From Eggerthellaceae bacterium (GTDB lineage Bacteria; Actinomycetota; Coriobacteriia; Coriobacteriales; Eggerthellaceae), in assembly GCA_030533105.1 (NCBI GenBank), contig JAUNJT010000006.1:1-34267 (forward strand): a stretch of 34,267 bases of DNA, in the 5' to 3' direction. The notes below the pieces were generated by a model that saw nothing but the letters and a program-made list of their open reading frames with translations, did no database searches and was not told the origin of the DNA. This document shows positions 26,692 to 34,267 of this stretch, one piece after another (position 1 is the first letter of the stretch; every line of letters begins with the position of its first letter). The translations under genes were made by a program, and so were the position numbers.

Positions 26692-27735
26692 CTATCTGCG
26701 GAACAGCCCGCGTACGGTATTGGCTGCGGCACGGCGTTTGCTGCCATAGGGGAGCAGATGCTCCTTCACGCGGGCGATGGCGCCGGGTTCATCCTTTTCG
26801 TGGACGATCGGCCCATTTTCCAAAAGCGCGGCGAGCTCTTCTTCACCGTAGGTGTATTCGAAGAAGACGAGCGGGTATTCCCCGATGTTCGCCTTGCCTG
26901 TGCGTGCAAGGTGCAAAACGAACGTGCTGAACAAGATCTCTCCGAGATACCCGAAAACACGTTCTCCGTTTTCGGGGTCGTTGGAGAAATCGAAGCTCTC
27001 ATCTAAGGCGTCAAGGATGTCGAATTCGAAAGCGCAGAGCTCATCGAACAGGTCGCGTCTTGCGATGAAGCAGTTGTATCCGATATAGGTCGTCCCGCAA
27101 AGGTAGTCCGAAAGATCCTTGCGATAAGCGCGCTGACGCTTCGCGACTGCTTTATCGAGCGCCTTTAGGATGTCCTTCGTAACGAGTCCATAGGCGATCA
27201 TGTGCTTTGCAACGGTGCGTTTCGGTCCCTTGGGCGTGTAGACTCCGCGGACATCCCACTCATTTGGGATGATCATGTCGTACTTTTGCACCGTTTGGGT
27301 GATAAGCGCATCGTCATCGAGGCGGTATTCGCTTGCGGCTTCGGGCGTCAGGTCGACCACTTCGATTTGAGCATGGTCGTTCGATTCATGGTCGAGGTCG
27401 TCGAAGCAGAAGTAGCGGCGATAGTGGCAGAGTCCGATGTACTCGGCCTCGATGTGCTTCCATGCCCAATATTGCGCGGTGAGCTCGCAGAAACGGGGAT
27501 TGCGCATAGAGATGTTATCGCCTTCGTCATCGGGCTGCATCGAGGCGATCGCCTCTAGTGCGAGTGCGGCGCCGACATGGATGGGCAGATACGCTCCCGC
27601 CTTCGGAATCGCAGTGGGTTTGTGGCAAGAAACCGCGATGACGACGGTGGGCACATCGGCTCCGGCCGCGGCATCGACGCCGGATTTGGTCGCCTGCGAT
27701 GCGACATCCTTCAGCTTCTTGACGATGTTGATCAT
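26692..27735 (-). CDS. DUF4422 family glycosyltransferase-like protein
   Basis: This 347-residue protein has the features of DUF4422 proteins of capsule and wall-glycan loci: VVIAVSCHKP near the start, LTAQYWAWKHI, and the hallmark YIGLCHYRRYF near residue 100, then YDMIIPNEW. These are thought to act as glycosyltransferases, but donor and linkage are generally unknown. AAAGGAG lies upstream of the ATG at 27735, which overlaps the stop of the preceding gene (ATGA). An in-frame ATG at 27870 lies well inside that gene and is less likely. It is part of the minus-strand operon. Confidence 0.88.
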   Translation of the reverse strand: MINIVKKLKDVASQATKSGVDAAAGADVPTVVIAVSCHKPTAIPKAGAYLPIHVGAALALEAIASMQPDDEGDNISMRNPRFCELTAQYWAWKHIEAEYIGLCHYRRYFCFDDLDHESNDHAQIEVVDLTPEAASEYRLDDDALITQTVQKYDMIIPNEWDVRGVYTPKGPKRTVAKHMIAYGLVTKDILKALDKAVAKRQRAYRKDLSDYLCGTTYIGYNCFIARRDLFDELCAFEFDILDALDESFDFSNDPENGERVFGYLGEILFSTFVLHLARTGKANIGEYPLVFFEYTYGEEELAALLENGPIVHEKDEPGAIARVKEHLLPYGSKRRAAANTVRGLFRR

Positions 27736-28739
27736 TTCACATCTCCTTTGAATGAGAAGATCTCGGGATGCGCTGCGTGGTAGGCGAGCATATCCTCGGT
27801 TTGCGGCCCGTATCCGAGATGGCCGGCAAGCAGGTTCTCGCAGACAAGGATGGGACGACCCGTGAGGCATGCGAACATGGCAACGTGCTCCTCGTCATCC
27901 CCTAAGCCGATCTTGCGGCCGTTTACGGGGAAATGGTCGAAGGCTTCCCATGTCGCACGCGAGAACAAAATGACCCCGATGCTGAAACGTCCCGGGCACA
28001 GCGAGTAGGAGAAAGGCTGCAGCGCCAAGGCACCGGCGAGCACGTCGATATCCGCGAGTACCTCCTGGCTTTCTCCCCACATGTATCGGGAGACGCGCGC
28101 ATCTTCGAGGAGGGCGGTGTTATGGGTGATGCCGTCCGTGTATGCCACTTCGCAGAGTCCCTGGGCCTTAAAATCCTCGGTAAGTCCCACAAGATCGAGG
28201 AGCCTGATGCTCGTATACGTGTTCACGTTGAGCAAAGGCGCCGCGAATGCAGGGCGCCAACACGTCGTCGAACTCACGCGCTCTAAGCCTTCGCGCAAGC
28301 CTTCGAAGAGCCCTTCGGTCACGAAGATATCCTCATCGACCTTGTATATCCACGTTGCACATCGGTGGAGCTCGATGGCCTTGTTCTGGATGTTCGCAAG
28401 CTGGTTGACTTCGGTTGATAGATACGACCATCCATGTTCCGCGGCGATTGCATCGAGGCGTTCGTCGAACAATCCGCTCGAGAGCACGCATACGTCGAAA
28501 TCATCCGGCAGCGCTGCTGCCAAGCGTGCGAAGACGTCATCCCAAAGCGTGGGCTTGTAGCCTGCGAGGATCATGCACATGGATAAAGACCCATGGCTCC
28601 TGTCTATGAATTGATAGGGTGCCTTGGTTACAGACGCAGGATCGGCCAGCGCATCGAGGGCGCCGCGCCGTGCGACAGCGAGTTTATGGCCGATTGGATT
28701 CTTATCGATTGCCTTGAATGCCTTTTTCGCAAACGACAT
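27732..28739 (-). CDS. Putative glycosyltransferase of unknown family in the glycan operon
   Basis: I do not recognise this 335-residue protein with certainty. It has a mixed alpha/beta pattern with SMCMILAGYKP near 50, a block that reads like a GT-A domain (DVCVLSSGLFDERLDAIAAEHGW), and YKVDEDIFV, which resembles a DxD metal site. A later LGDDEEHVAMFA may hold a catalytic acid. No signal peptide or membrane span is seen. The ATG at 28739 is chosen because AAGGA lies about ten bases upstream; an upstream in-frame ATG at 28817 falls in the promoter region. It is the first gene of the minus-strand cluster and overlaps the DUF4422 gene by four bases, so the two are probably made together. Confidence 0.75.
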   Translation of the reverse strand: MSFAKKAFKAIDKNPIGHKLAVARRGALDALADPASVTKAPYQFIDRSHGSLSMCMILAGYKPTLWDDVFARLAAALPDDFDVCVLSSGLFDERLDAIAAEHGWSYLSTEVNQLANIQNKAIELHRCATWIYKVDEDIFVTEGLFEGLREGLERVSSTTCWRPAFAAPLLNVNTYTSIRLLDLVGLTEDFKAQGLCEVAYTDGITHNTALLEDARVSRYMWGESQEVLADIDVLAGALALQPFSYSLCPGRFSIGVILFSRATWEAFDHFPVNGRKIGLGDDEEHVAMFACLTGRPILVCENLLAGHLGYGPQTEDMLAYHAAHPEIFSFKGDVK

Positions 28740-28805
28740 AGGTGGCGATTCCTTTCTTGACGGCGGCGCTGGAGCTTTGAAACATAAGGCCTTTATGCCG
28801 ATAGA

Positions 28806-28811
28806 AGTATA
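28806..28811 (-). promoter_or_regulatory. Candidate -10 of the minus-strand glycan operon
   Basis: On the minus strand this reads TATACT, about 66 bases before the first start codon. Just upstream (28817-28828 on the plus strand) lies the imperfect palindrome ATTCACATGAAT, which could be an operator shared with the divergent glutamine synthetase promoter. The -35 is weak. Confidence 0.4.
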
Positions 28812-28849
28812 CGGCATTCACATGAATAATTGCACGTCGTAGGGTTTAT

Positions 28850-28878
28850 CTCACACATCGCACAGGATACGGTACAAT
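28850..28878 (+). promoter_or_regulatory. Promoter of the glutamine synthetase family operon
   Basis: CTCACA (28850-28855) and TACAAT (28873-28878) are spaced by 17 bases, a fair SigA-type promoter. The start of transcription would be near 28886, giving a leader of about 60 bases. I found no clear GlnR-type binding box by eye. Confidence 0.55.
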
Positions 28879-28945
28879 ACTCGTTTGGAAAAAACTTCGT
28901 TCAATAGTGACGATTTCTGCTTTTTCGGATAAGGAAGGTGTTCTC

Positions 28946-30283
28946 ATGAACCCCGAACAAGATTTTGTGCTTAAGACCATCGAGAGCCGCGATGTGCACT
29001 TCGTGCGCTTCTGGTTCACCGATACGCTCGGTGCAATCAAGTCGTTCGCCGTCATCCCCTCGGAGCTCGATTGGGCGTTCGAAGAGGGAATGGGCTTCGA
29101 TGGCACGTGCGTGGCCGGATTCAGCACCGAATCGAATACCGACATGCTTGCCTTCCCTGATCCATCGACGTTCCAGATGCTCCCGTGGAGACCGGCTTCC
29201 AATGCGGTTGCGCGCATGTACTGCACGATCAAGACGCCCGATGGCGAGCATGCTGCAGGCGATCCGCGCTGGGTGCTCGATAAGGTCTGCAAGCGCGCCC
29301 TCGATATGGGCTATTCGTTCAACGTCGGCCCGGAACTCGAGTACTTCTATTTCAAGGACGCGAACGGCACGGAGGTCCTCGACCATGGCGGCTATTTCGA
29401 TTTGACAAGCCTTGATTACGCGAGCGATCTGCGTCGCGATACGGTTCTGACGCTTGAGAAGATGGGCATTCCCGTCGAGTATTCCCACCACGAGAGCGGT
29501 CCGAGCCAGCATGAGATCGACCTTCGCTTCTGCGATGCGCTTTCCATGGCCGACGCGGTCATGACCTACAAGCTCGTTGTGAAGGAGGTTGCTGACAAGC
29601 ACGGCGTGTACGCCTCGTTCATGCCCAAGCCCATGGAGGGTCAGCCGGGCAATGGCATGCATGTGCACATGAGCCTGCTCGACCTGGAGGGGGAGAACCT
29701 GTTCTACGATGAGAATGACCCTGACGGCTATCATCTGACCCCGCTCGCGAAGCATTTCTTGGCAGGGTTGTTGCGCTATGCGCCTGAATACTGTTTGGTG
29801 ACGAATCAGACGGTCAATTCATATAAGCGCTTGGTGCCGGATGGCGATGCCCCCATCGGCGTCACGTGGTCGATGAACAATCGCGATTCGCTCATCCGCG
29901 TGCCCGGTTACCGTCCGAACAGCCCCATCGCATGCCGCTTCGAGCTGCACAGCCCCGACCCGGCAGCGAATCCGTATCTCGCATTCGCCGTCCTGCTCGC
30001 CGCAGGCCTCAAAGGCATCTCCGATGAGCTCGAGCTCGAGGCGCCGAACGAGGATGCGGGTTTGATGAAGCTCTCGCGCGAGGAACTTCGCAACCGTGGC
30101 ATCACCGTTCTCCCTGAAACATTAGGGGAGGCAGTGGAGATATTCGCCGGAAGCGAGCTTATGCGCGAGGTGCTCGGCGAGCATATCCATGATTTCCTGG
30201 TCAAGGCGAAGCGCGCCGAGTGGGACGAGTATCAGCGCCATGTTTCCACATGGGAGCACGATAGGTATCTGGGGGTATTGTGA
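28946..30283 (+). CDS. glnA: Glutamine synthetase family protein (type I), with altered substrate-site residues
   Basis: This 445-residue protein has the layout and length of type I glutamine synthetase (ATP-dependent joining of ammonia to glutamate): FDGTCVAGF (51-59), GPELEYF, SGPSQHEIDL, GNGMHVHMSL, NSYKRLVP, NNRDSLIRVP and FELHSPDPAANPYL. Against the Salmonella enzyme, from memory, the flap Glu327 is Asp301 here and the glutamate-binding Arg359 is His335; Arg321, Arg339, Arg344 and Glu357 are kept. A standard GlnA, or a related gamma-glutamyl ligase, are both possible. The ATG at 28946 has AAGGAAGG upstream. The gene overlaps the start of a GlnR-like regulator gene, which favours a role in nitrogen metabolism. 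The symbol is given for the family rather than as proof of activity. Confidence 0.85.
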   Translation: MNPEQDFVLKTIESRDVHFVRFWFTDTLGAIKSFAVIPSELDWAFEEGMGFDGTCVAGFSTESNTDMLAFPDPSTFQMLPWRPASNAVARMYCTIKTPDGEHAAGDPRWVLDKVCKRALDMGYSFNVGPELEYFYFKDANGTEVLDHGGYFDLTSLDYASDLRRDTVLTLEKMGIPVEYSHHESGPSQHEIDLRFCDALSMADAVMTYKLVVKEVADKHGVYASFMPKPMEGQPGNGMHVHMSLLDLEGENLFYDENDPDGYHLTPLAKHFLAGLLRYAPEYCLVTNQTVNSYKRLVPDGDAPIGVTWSMNNRDSLIRVPGYRPNSPIACRFELHSPDPAANPYLAFAVLLAAGLKGISDELELEAPNEDAGLMKLSREELRNRGITVLPETLGEAVEIFAGSELMREVLGEHIHDFLVKAKRAEWDEYQRHVSTWEHDRYLGVL

Positions 30284-30960
30284 TGATGCGCCGCAAGAAA
30301 GTGGTGTTCGTCGCAGATAGCCTCGACAACGCCCATAAATTCAGAACGCTCCTTTCGAAAATGGATACCGAGGTCTACACGGGATCCTCGATGAAGCTTC
30401 GCTCGCTGATTTTGGAGAACCAGGATTGCGATCTGGTGATCTTCGAGGTCAGGAATGGCAGCCTCGATGTCCTCTCTTCCGTGGAAGACCTCTTGGTCGA
30501 TGCCACGCAGGCCTCGCTTCTCATCATCGTCGACGAACGCGTTGTGGCTGACCTTCGCATGCCGATGCGCGTCAAATGCGATTTCGTGGTGAGGAACGCC
30601 TCTATAGAGGAATGCGGCGTGCGTGTACGTCATCTTCTGTGGCCGGGAAACGAGAGCGCGGTAAGCGATTGCATCACGGTCGAGGATATGACGATCAACC
30701 TCTCGACGTATCAGGTGAAGATCAATGGCGAGCCCATCGACTTCACGTATCTCGAGTATGCGCTGCTCGCGTTCTTGGTGACCCATCCAGGCAAGACGTA
30801 CTCGCGCGATGTGCTGTTAAGCCGCGTGTGGGGCTTCGATTACTATGGCGGCACGCGTACGGTCGATGTGCATGTTCGTCGCGTCCGCGCGAAGCTCGGT
30901 CCCGAGTTGGCACAGCATCTTGAGACGGTGCGCGGCGTCGGTTACCTGTGGACGGTATAA
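30283..30960 (+). CDS. GlnR-like OmpR-family regulator with atypical receiver
   Basis: This 225-residue protein has a receiver-like domain (1-115) and a winged-helix DNA-binding domain (about 125-225). The DNA-binding part, VWGFDYYGGTRTVDVHVRR then VRAKLGPE and VRGVGYLW, is very close to actinobacterial GlnR as I recall it. The receiver is degenerate: the phosphate-accepting Asp at the end of strand 3 is Glu55 (DLVIFEVRNG), the strand-1 acidic pair is reduced to ADS, and the usual Lys is replaced near VVRNAS. It may thus act without phosphorylation, as proposed for GlnR. The start could be GTG 30280, ATG 30283 or ATG 30286; 30283 best suits GGGGG seven bases upstream. It overlaps the preceding stop, so the pair is co-translated. 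Confidence 0.9.
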   Translation: MMRRKKVVFVADSLDNAHKFRTLLSKMDTEVYTGSSMKLRSLILENQDCDLVIFEVRNGSLDVLSSVEDLLVDATQASLLIIVDERVVADLRMPMRVKCDFVVRNASIEECGVRVRHLLWPGNESAVSDCITVEDMTINLSTYQVKINGEPIDFTYLEYALLAFLVTHPGKTYSRDVLLSRVWGFDYYGGTRTVDVHVRRVRAKLGPELAQHLETVRGVGYLWTV

Positions 30961-31009
30961 GCCTGTTTTCACTTATATATATGCAAGCACGTGTCTAAGG
31001 AGTAAGACC

Positions 31010-33649
31010 ATGCCTAAGAAAGTCGCATGCATCGATGGCAATTCGCTCATGCATCGTGCGTATCACGCCGTGCCACCGACCATGAACGCACCTGACGGCA
31101 CGCCGACCAACGCATGCTTCGGCTTTCTGTCGATGCTCCTGAAATTCATCGACATCGCCCATCCCGATGCCATCATCTGCGCATTCGATGCGGGGAAGCC
31201 GAAATTCCGCATGGAAGCGCTCGAGCAGTACAAGGCGCAACGCCCTCCGATGGATAACGAGCTGCGCGTGCAGTTCCCGATCATGGAGGAACTGCTTGGC
31301 GCGATGGGCATCCCCGTCGTGAAGATGCCCGGTTGGGAAGGCGACGACATCTTGGGAACCGTCGCCGCGCGCGATGAGGCGCTCGGATACGAGACGCTGT
31401 TGGTGACGGGGGACAAGGATGCTTGCCAGCTCGCAAGCGAAAAGACGTTCATCGTGACGACCAAGAAGGGCATCACCGATGTCGTGGTGTTCGATCCGGC
31501 GATGGTCGAGGAGAAGTACGGCGTCACGCCCGCGCAGTTCCCCGATTTCTTAGGTCTGATGGGGGATTCCTCCGACAACATCCCCGGCGTTCCCGGTATC
31601 GGCCAGAAGACCGCTGCCAAGCTATTACAGCAATTCGGCAGCATGGATGGGCTGTATGAGAACCTCGATAAGCTCAAAGGCAAGCAGCTCGAGCACGTGC
31701 GCGATAACAAAGACCTCGCTTATATCAGCAAGCAGGTAGCCACCATCGTGCGTGATGTCGATCTAGACCTTGATGTGGAATCGGTCGCATTCCCCGCATT
31801 CGATGCGGATAAACTGCGCGAGGCTTTCGGGAAATACCGTTTCTCGACGCACCTTTCCAAGGTCTTGAGCCTCAAAGGGGAGAATGCTTTAGCCGATAGC
31901 CCAACCGCTGCCCAGATAAGCTTCGGGCCCATGCTTTCCGGCAAGGAAGCGAAAAGCGCTCTGGATGCTGCCATCGAAGCCGGCGTGCGAGTCGGAATCG
32001 CGTTTTGCAGGCAGGCTCAGGAGACGCTATTCGGTTCGAGCGCGTCTATCGCGTTTTCTTGTCCAGAAGGCGTTGCGATCCTCGAGGACGAAGAAGCGCT
32101 TGAGGCGTTCGCGCATGTCGTGAAAAGCGCGAGCTTTTCCGCCTTCGATGTGAAGGAAACGCTTCGCGAGATCTATCCCGCCGATAGCGGTGAAGTCGCG
32201 TATGTCGATGCGGAAGATCTCTTGAACATGGATGCCTTCGACATCGACGTCGCCGCCTACGTTCTCGATTCATCGAGAAAGCACACGCTTTCTGCTCTTA
32301 CCGAATACCATCTCGGTTCTGCGATGCCCGCCTCAGACGACGAACTTGAGCGCACTGCATGCGCCGCGGTGTGCTGCGCCGCCTTAGTCGATCCGCTCGA
32401 AAAGGCGCTCAAAGACGATGGGAGCTGGGACGTATACGCGGATATCGATGCTCCCTTGGAGGGCGTGCTTGCCGCGATGGAGCGTGCAGGTGCAAAAATC
32501 GATGCAAAGCGCCTTTCCGAACTCGGCGAGGTAACCGCGAAAGACCTCGATACGCTCCGCGACCAGATCTATGAGCTTGCCGGTGAGGATTTCAATATCG
32601 ATTCGCCGCAGCAGCTTGCGCATATCCTGTTCGAGGTGTTAGGGCTTCGCCACGGAAAGAAGACGAAGCGCGGTTACTCGACCGATGCGAGCGTGTTGAA
32701 AGACCTTGCGAACGATCATGAGCTTCCGGGGTTGGTGCTTACCTATCGCGAGTTGGCGAAGGTGAAATCCACCTATATCGATGCGCTTCCGCGCATGGCG
32801 GCACGCGCGAGCGATGGCAGGGTGCACACCACCTTCAACCAGACGGTCACCACGACTGGACGGCTATCATCTTCGGATCCCAACCTGCAGAACATCCCCG
32901 TGCGCACCGATTTCGGGAAGCAGATCAGGACGTGCTTCGTTCCCCTAAACGACGGGGACATGTTCTTGTCGGCGGACTACTCGCAGATCGAGTTGAGGCT
33001 GCTAGCGCACCTCTCCGGCGACGAGCGCCTCATCGATGCATTCTGCTCGGGAGCCGATTTCCATGCGGCGACGGCGGCATCGGTGTTCGGCGTTCCCGTC
33101 GACGAGGTCACGCCTGCGATGAGAAGCCGCGCTAAGGCGGTCAACTTCGGCATCGTGTACGGTCAGCAGGCATTCGGATTGGCGCAAAGCCTCGAGATTC
33201 CCGTTGCCGAGGCGCGTGGCATGATCGAACGGTATTTCTCAGCGTATCCCCGCGTGAGGGAGTATCTCGACCAAACGATCGAAGATGCGAAGAAGCTCGG
33301 ATACGCGCAGACCATGTTCGGCCGCAAGCGCCATATCCCGGAGCTTCGCGCTGGCAATGCCAACATGCGCGCATTCGGCGAACGCACCGCCATGAACCAT
33401 CCGATGCAGGGTTCTGCTGCCGACATCATCAAGCTCGCGATGAGGCGGATCCAGGAGCGTCTGCTTACGGAAGGCTTGAAGACGACCATGCTTTTGCAAG
33501 TGCATGACGAGTTGGATTTCTCGGTACCGCATGATGAGTTGGAATACGTAAGCGGGCTTGTGGGGGAGATCATGGAACAGGCGGTGACCTTGAGCGTGCC
33601 GCTCCGTGTCGACGTCTCCTATGGCGAGCAATGGGCTCAAGCCCATTAA
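31010..33649 (+). CDS. polA: DNA polymerase I
   Basis: This 879-residue repair and Okazaki-fragment polymerase has an N-terminal 5'-3' exonuclease (about 1-290) with IDGNSLMHRAYH, GWEGDDILGT, VTGDKDACQL and GDSSDNIPGVPGIG. Its middle region (300-480) lacks the DxE metal sites of a 3'-5' proofreading exonuclease. The C-terminal family A polymerase has motif A DYSQIELRLLAHLSGD near 658, motif B RAKAVNFGIVYG near 709 and motif C VHDELDFSV near 832. The start is ATG 31010 with AAGGAG upstream; longer in-frame starts overlap the regulator gene. It follows that gene after 49 bases and may be read from its promoter or from its own. Confidence 0.98.
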   Translation: MPKKVACIDGNSLMHRAYHAVPPTMNAPDGTPTNACFGFLSMLLKFIDIAHPDAIICAFDAGKPKFRMEALEQYKAQRPPMDNELRVQFPIMEELLGAMGIPVVKMPGWEGDDILGTVAARDEALGYETLLVTGDKDACQLASEKTFIVTTKKGITDVVVFDPAMVEEKYGVTPAQFPDFLGLMGDSSDNIPGVPGIGQKTAAKLLQQFGSMDGLYENLDKLKGKQLEHVRDNKDLAYISKQVATIVRDVDLDLDVESVAFPAFDADKLREAFGKYRFSTHLSKVLSLKGENALADSPTAAQISFGPMLSGKEAKSALDAAIEAGVRVGIAFCRQAQETLFGSSASIAFSCPEGVAILEDEEALEAFAHVVKSASFSAFDVKETLREIYPADSGEVAYVDAEDLLNMDAFDIDVAAYVLDSSRKHTLSALTEYHLGSAMPASDDELERTACAAVCCAALVDPLEKALKDDGSWDVYADIDAPLEGVLAAMERAGAKIDAKRLSELGEVTAKDLDTLRDQIYELAGEDFNIDSPQQLAHILFEVLGLRHGKKTKRGYSTDASVLKDLANDHELPGLVLTYRELAKVKSTYIDALPRMAARASDGRVHTTFNQTVTTTGRLSSSDPNLQNIPVRTDFGKQIRTCFVPLNDGDMFLSADYSQIELRLLAHLSGDERLIDAFCSGADFHAATAASVFGVPVDEVTPAMRSRAKAVNFGIVYGQQAFGLAQSLEIPVAEARGMIERYFSAYPRVREYLDQTIEDAKKLGYAQTMFGRKRHIPELRAGNANMRAFGERTAMNHPMQGSAADIIKLAMRRIQERLLTEGLKTTMLLQVHDELDFSVPHDELEYVSGLVGEIMEQAVTLSVPLRVDVSYGEQWAQAH

Positions 33650-33683
33650 GCCGGTTCCAGTGCGAAAAACACAAATTGGGTTA

Positions 33684-33712
33684 TTGACTTAAGCATAAGG
33701 CGAAAGTACAAT
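33684..33712 (+). promoter_or_regulatory. SigA-type promoter of rplU
   Basis: TTGACT (33684-33689) and TACAAT (33707-33712) are separated by exactly 17 bases. This is the best match to a vegetative promoter in the window. It lies 37 bases before the rplU start codon, in the gap after polA. Confidence 0.9.
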
Positions 33713-33748
33713 ACACCATTGCGTTTAATCACATTCAAGGAGTAATTC

Positions 33749-34237
33749 ATGTACGCAATCGTAAAGACCGGCGGCAAGCAGTACAAGGTCGCCGAGGGAG
33801 ACAAACTTAACATCGAGAAGCTCGATGCCCAGGTCGGCGACACCGTCGCACTTGAGGCTATCTGCATCGTTGATGGCGATAAGGTCGAAGCCGATCCTGC
33901 CAAGGCAGCCAAGGTCGAGGTTATCGCCGAGGTCCTCGAGCAATTCAAGGGCGAGAAGGCAATCGTCTTCAAGTTCAAGAAGCGCAAGAACTACAAGCGC
34001 AAGAACGGTCATCGTCAGCTGCTCACTCGCGTCGAGATCAAGTCCATCGGCGCTGCTAAGAAGAAGGCCGCCAAGAAGGAAGAGCCTGCTAAGGAAGCTG
34101 TCGAGGAGAAGACCGTCGAGGCTGCTGTCGAGGCTGATGAGGCCGTTGAGGGCGACGTGCAGTTCTGCTCCAAGTGCGGCGCCAAGAACGCTGCCGACGC
34201 AGAGTTCTGCAACAAGTGTGGTGCCAAGCTCGGCTAA
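33749..34237 (+). CDS. rplU: Ribosomal protein bL21 with C-terminal zinc-ribbon extension
   Basis: Residues 1-102 are a standard bL21 of the 50S subunit (MYAIVKTGGKQYKVAEGD at the start; FKKRKNYKRKNGHRQ then LTRVEIKSI at the end). The usual protein is about 100 residues; here it is 162. After a Lys/Ala/Glu-rich linker (about 103-138) the tail holds CSKCG and CNKCG separated by nine residues, a four-cysteine zinc-ribbon pattern. AAGGAG precedes the ATG and a strong promoter lies upstream. Ribosomal protein bL27 normally follows; the window ends 30 bases after the stop, with GGGAG seen but no gene start. Confidence 0.96.
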   Translation: MYAIVKTGGKQYKVAEGDKLNIEKLDAQVGDTVALEAICIVDGDKVEADPAKAAKVEVIAEVLEQFKGEKAIVFKFKKRKNYKRKNGHRQLLTRVEIKSIGAAKKKAAKKEEPAKEAVEEKTVEAAVEADEAVEGDVQFCSKCGAKNAADAEFCNKCGAKLG

Positions 34238-34267
34238 TTGGGAGAAATACTCCAACGCACTTTGACT

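Overview
The window looks like chromosomal DNA of an actinobacterium, most likely of the class Coriobacteriia (gut-type genera such as Collinsella or its relatives). I infer this from moderately high GC, Gram-positive ribosome binding sites, a CWB2-type wall-binding module, a GlnR-like OmpR regulator next to a glutamine synthetase family gene, and sulfatase-fold membrane proteins. The genus is a guess made without any database search.

Layout. (1) 1-990: the 3' part of a 23S rRNA, a 5S rRNA inside a long processing stem, and a terminator. (2) 990-6100, minus strand: a polysaccharide ABC exporter (ATPase and permease) with its own extended -10 promoter, preceded by a large two-domain glycosyltransferase. 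(3) 6280-16255, plus strand: a histidine phosphatase, then rmlA, rmlD and rmlB, a two-domain glycosyltransferase, rmlC, a third two-domain glycosyltransferase, a DPM1-like glycosyltransferase and a DUF2304 membrane protein. (4) 16317-18443: a minus-strand GT4 glycosyltransferase that appears leaderless, divergent from a plus-strand LicD-family gene. (5) 18465-28739, minus strand, about 10 kb and probably one or two operons: a DxD-type transferase, a DUF4422 protein, a sulfatase-fold membrane protein broken by a nonsense codon, a YidC-like/TagF-like fusion protein, a second intact sulfatase-fold paralogue, and a GlfT2-like galactofuranosyltransferase. (6) 28946-34237, plus strand, housekeeping: a glutamine synthetase family gene overlapping a GlnR-like regulator gene, polA, and rplU carrying an extra zinc-ribbon tail.

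How the parts fit. Regions 2-5 form one wall or surface glycopolymer locus. RmlABCD would supply dTDP-rhamnose. Three related two-domain GT2 enzymes, plus GT4, DPM1-like, GlfT2-like and DUF4422 enzymes, would build a rhamnose-rich chain that may carry galactofuranose. LicD, the TagF-like protein and the LtaS-like sulfatase-fold proteins point to phosphate-linked (glycerol-phosphate or similar) decoration. The Wzm/TagG-type permease and its ATPase would export it.

The most striking points are: the exporter ATPase ends in three CWB2-like repeats, a module normally found outside the cell where it binds wall polymer, and here apparently placed in the cytosol as a candidate substrate reader; a membrane-insertase-like domain is fused to a CDP-glycerol glycerophosphotransferase-like domain; and one of two tandem sulfatase paralogues has a single-base stop (TAC to TAA) followed by 57 intact homologous codons.
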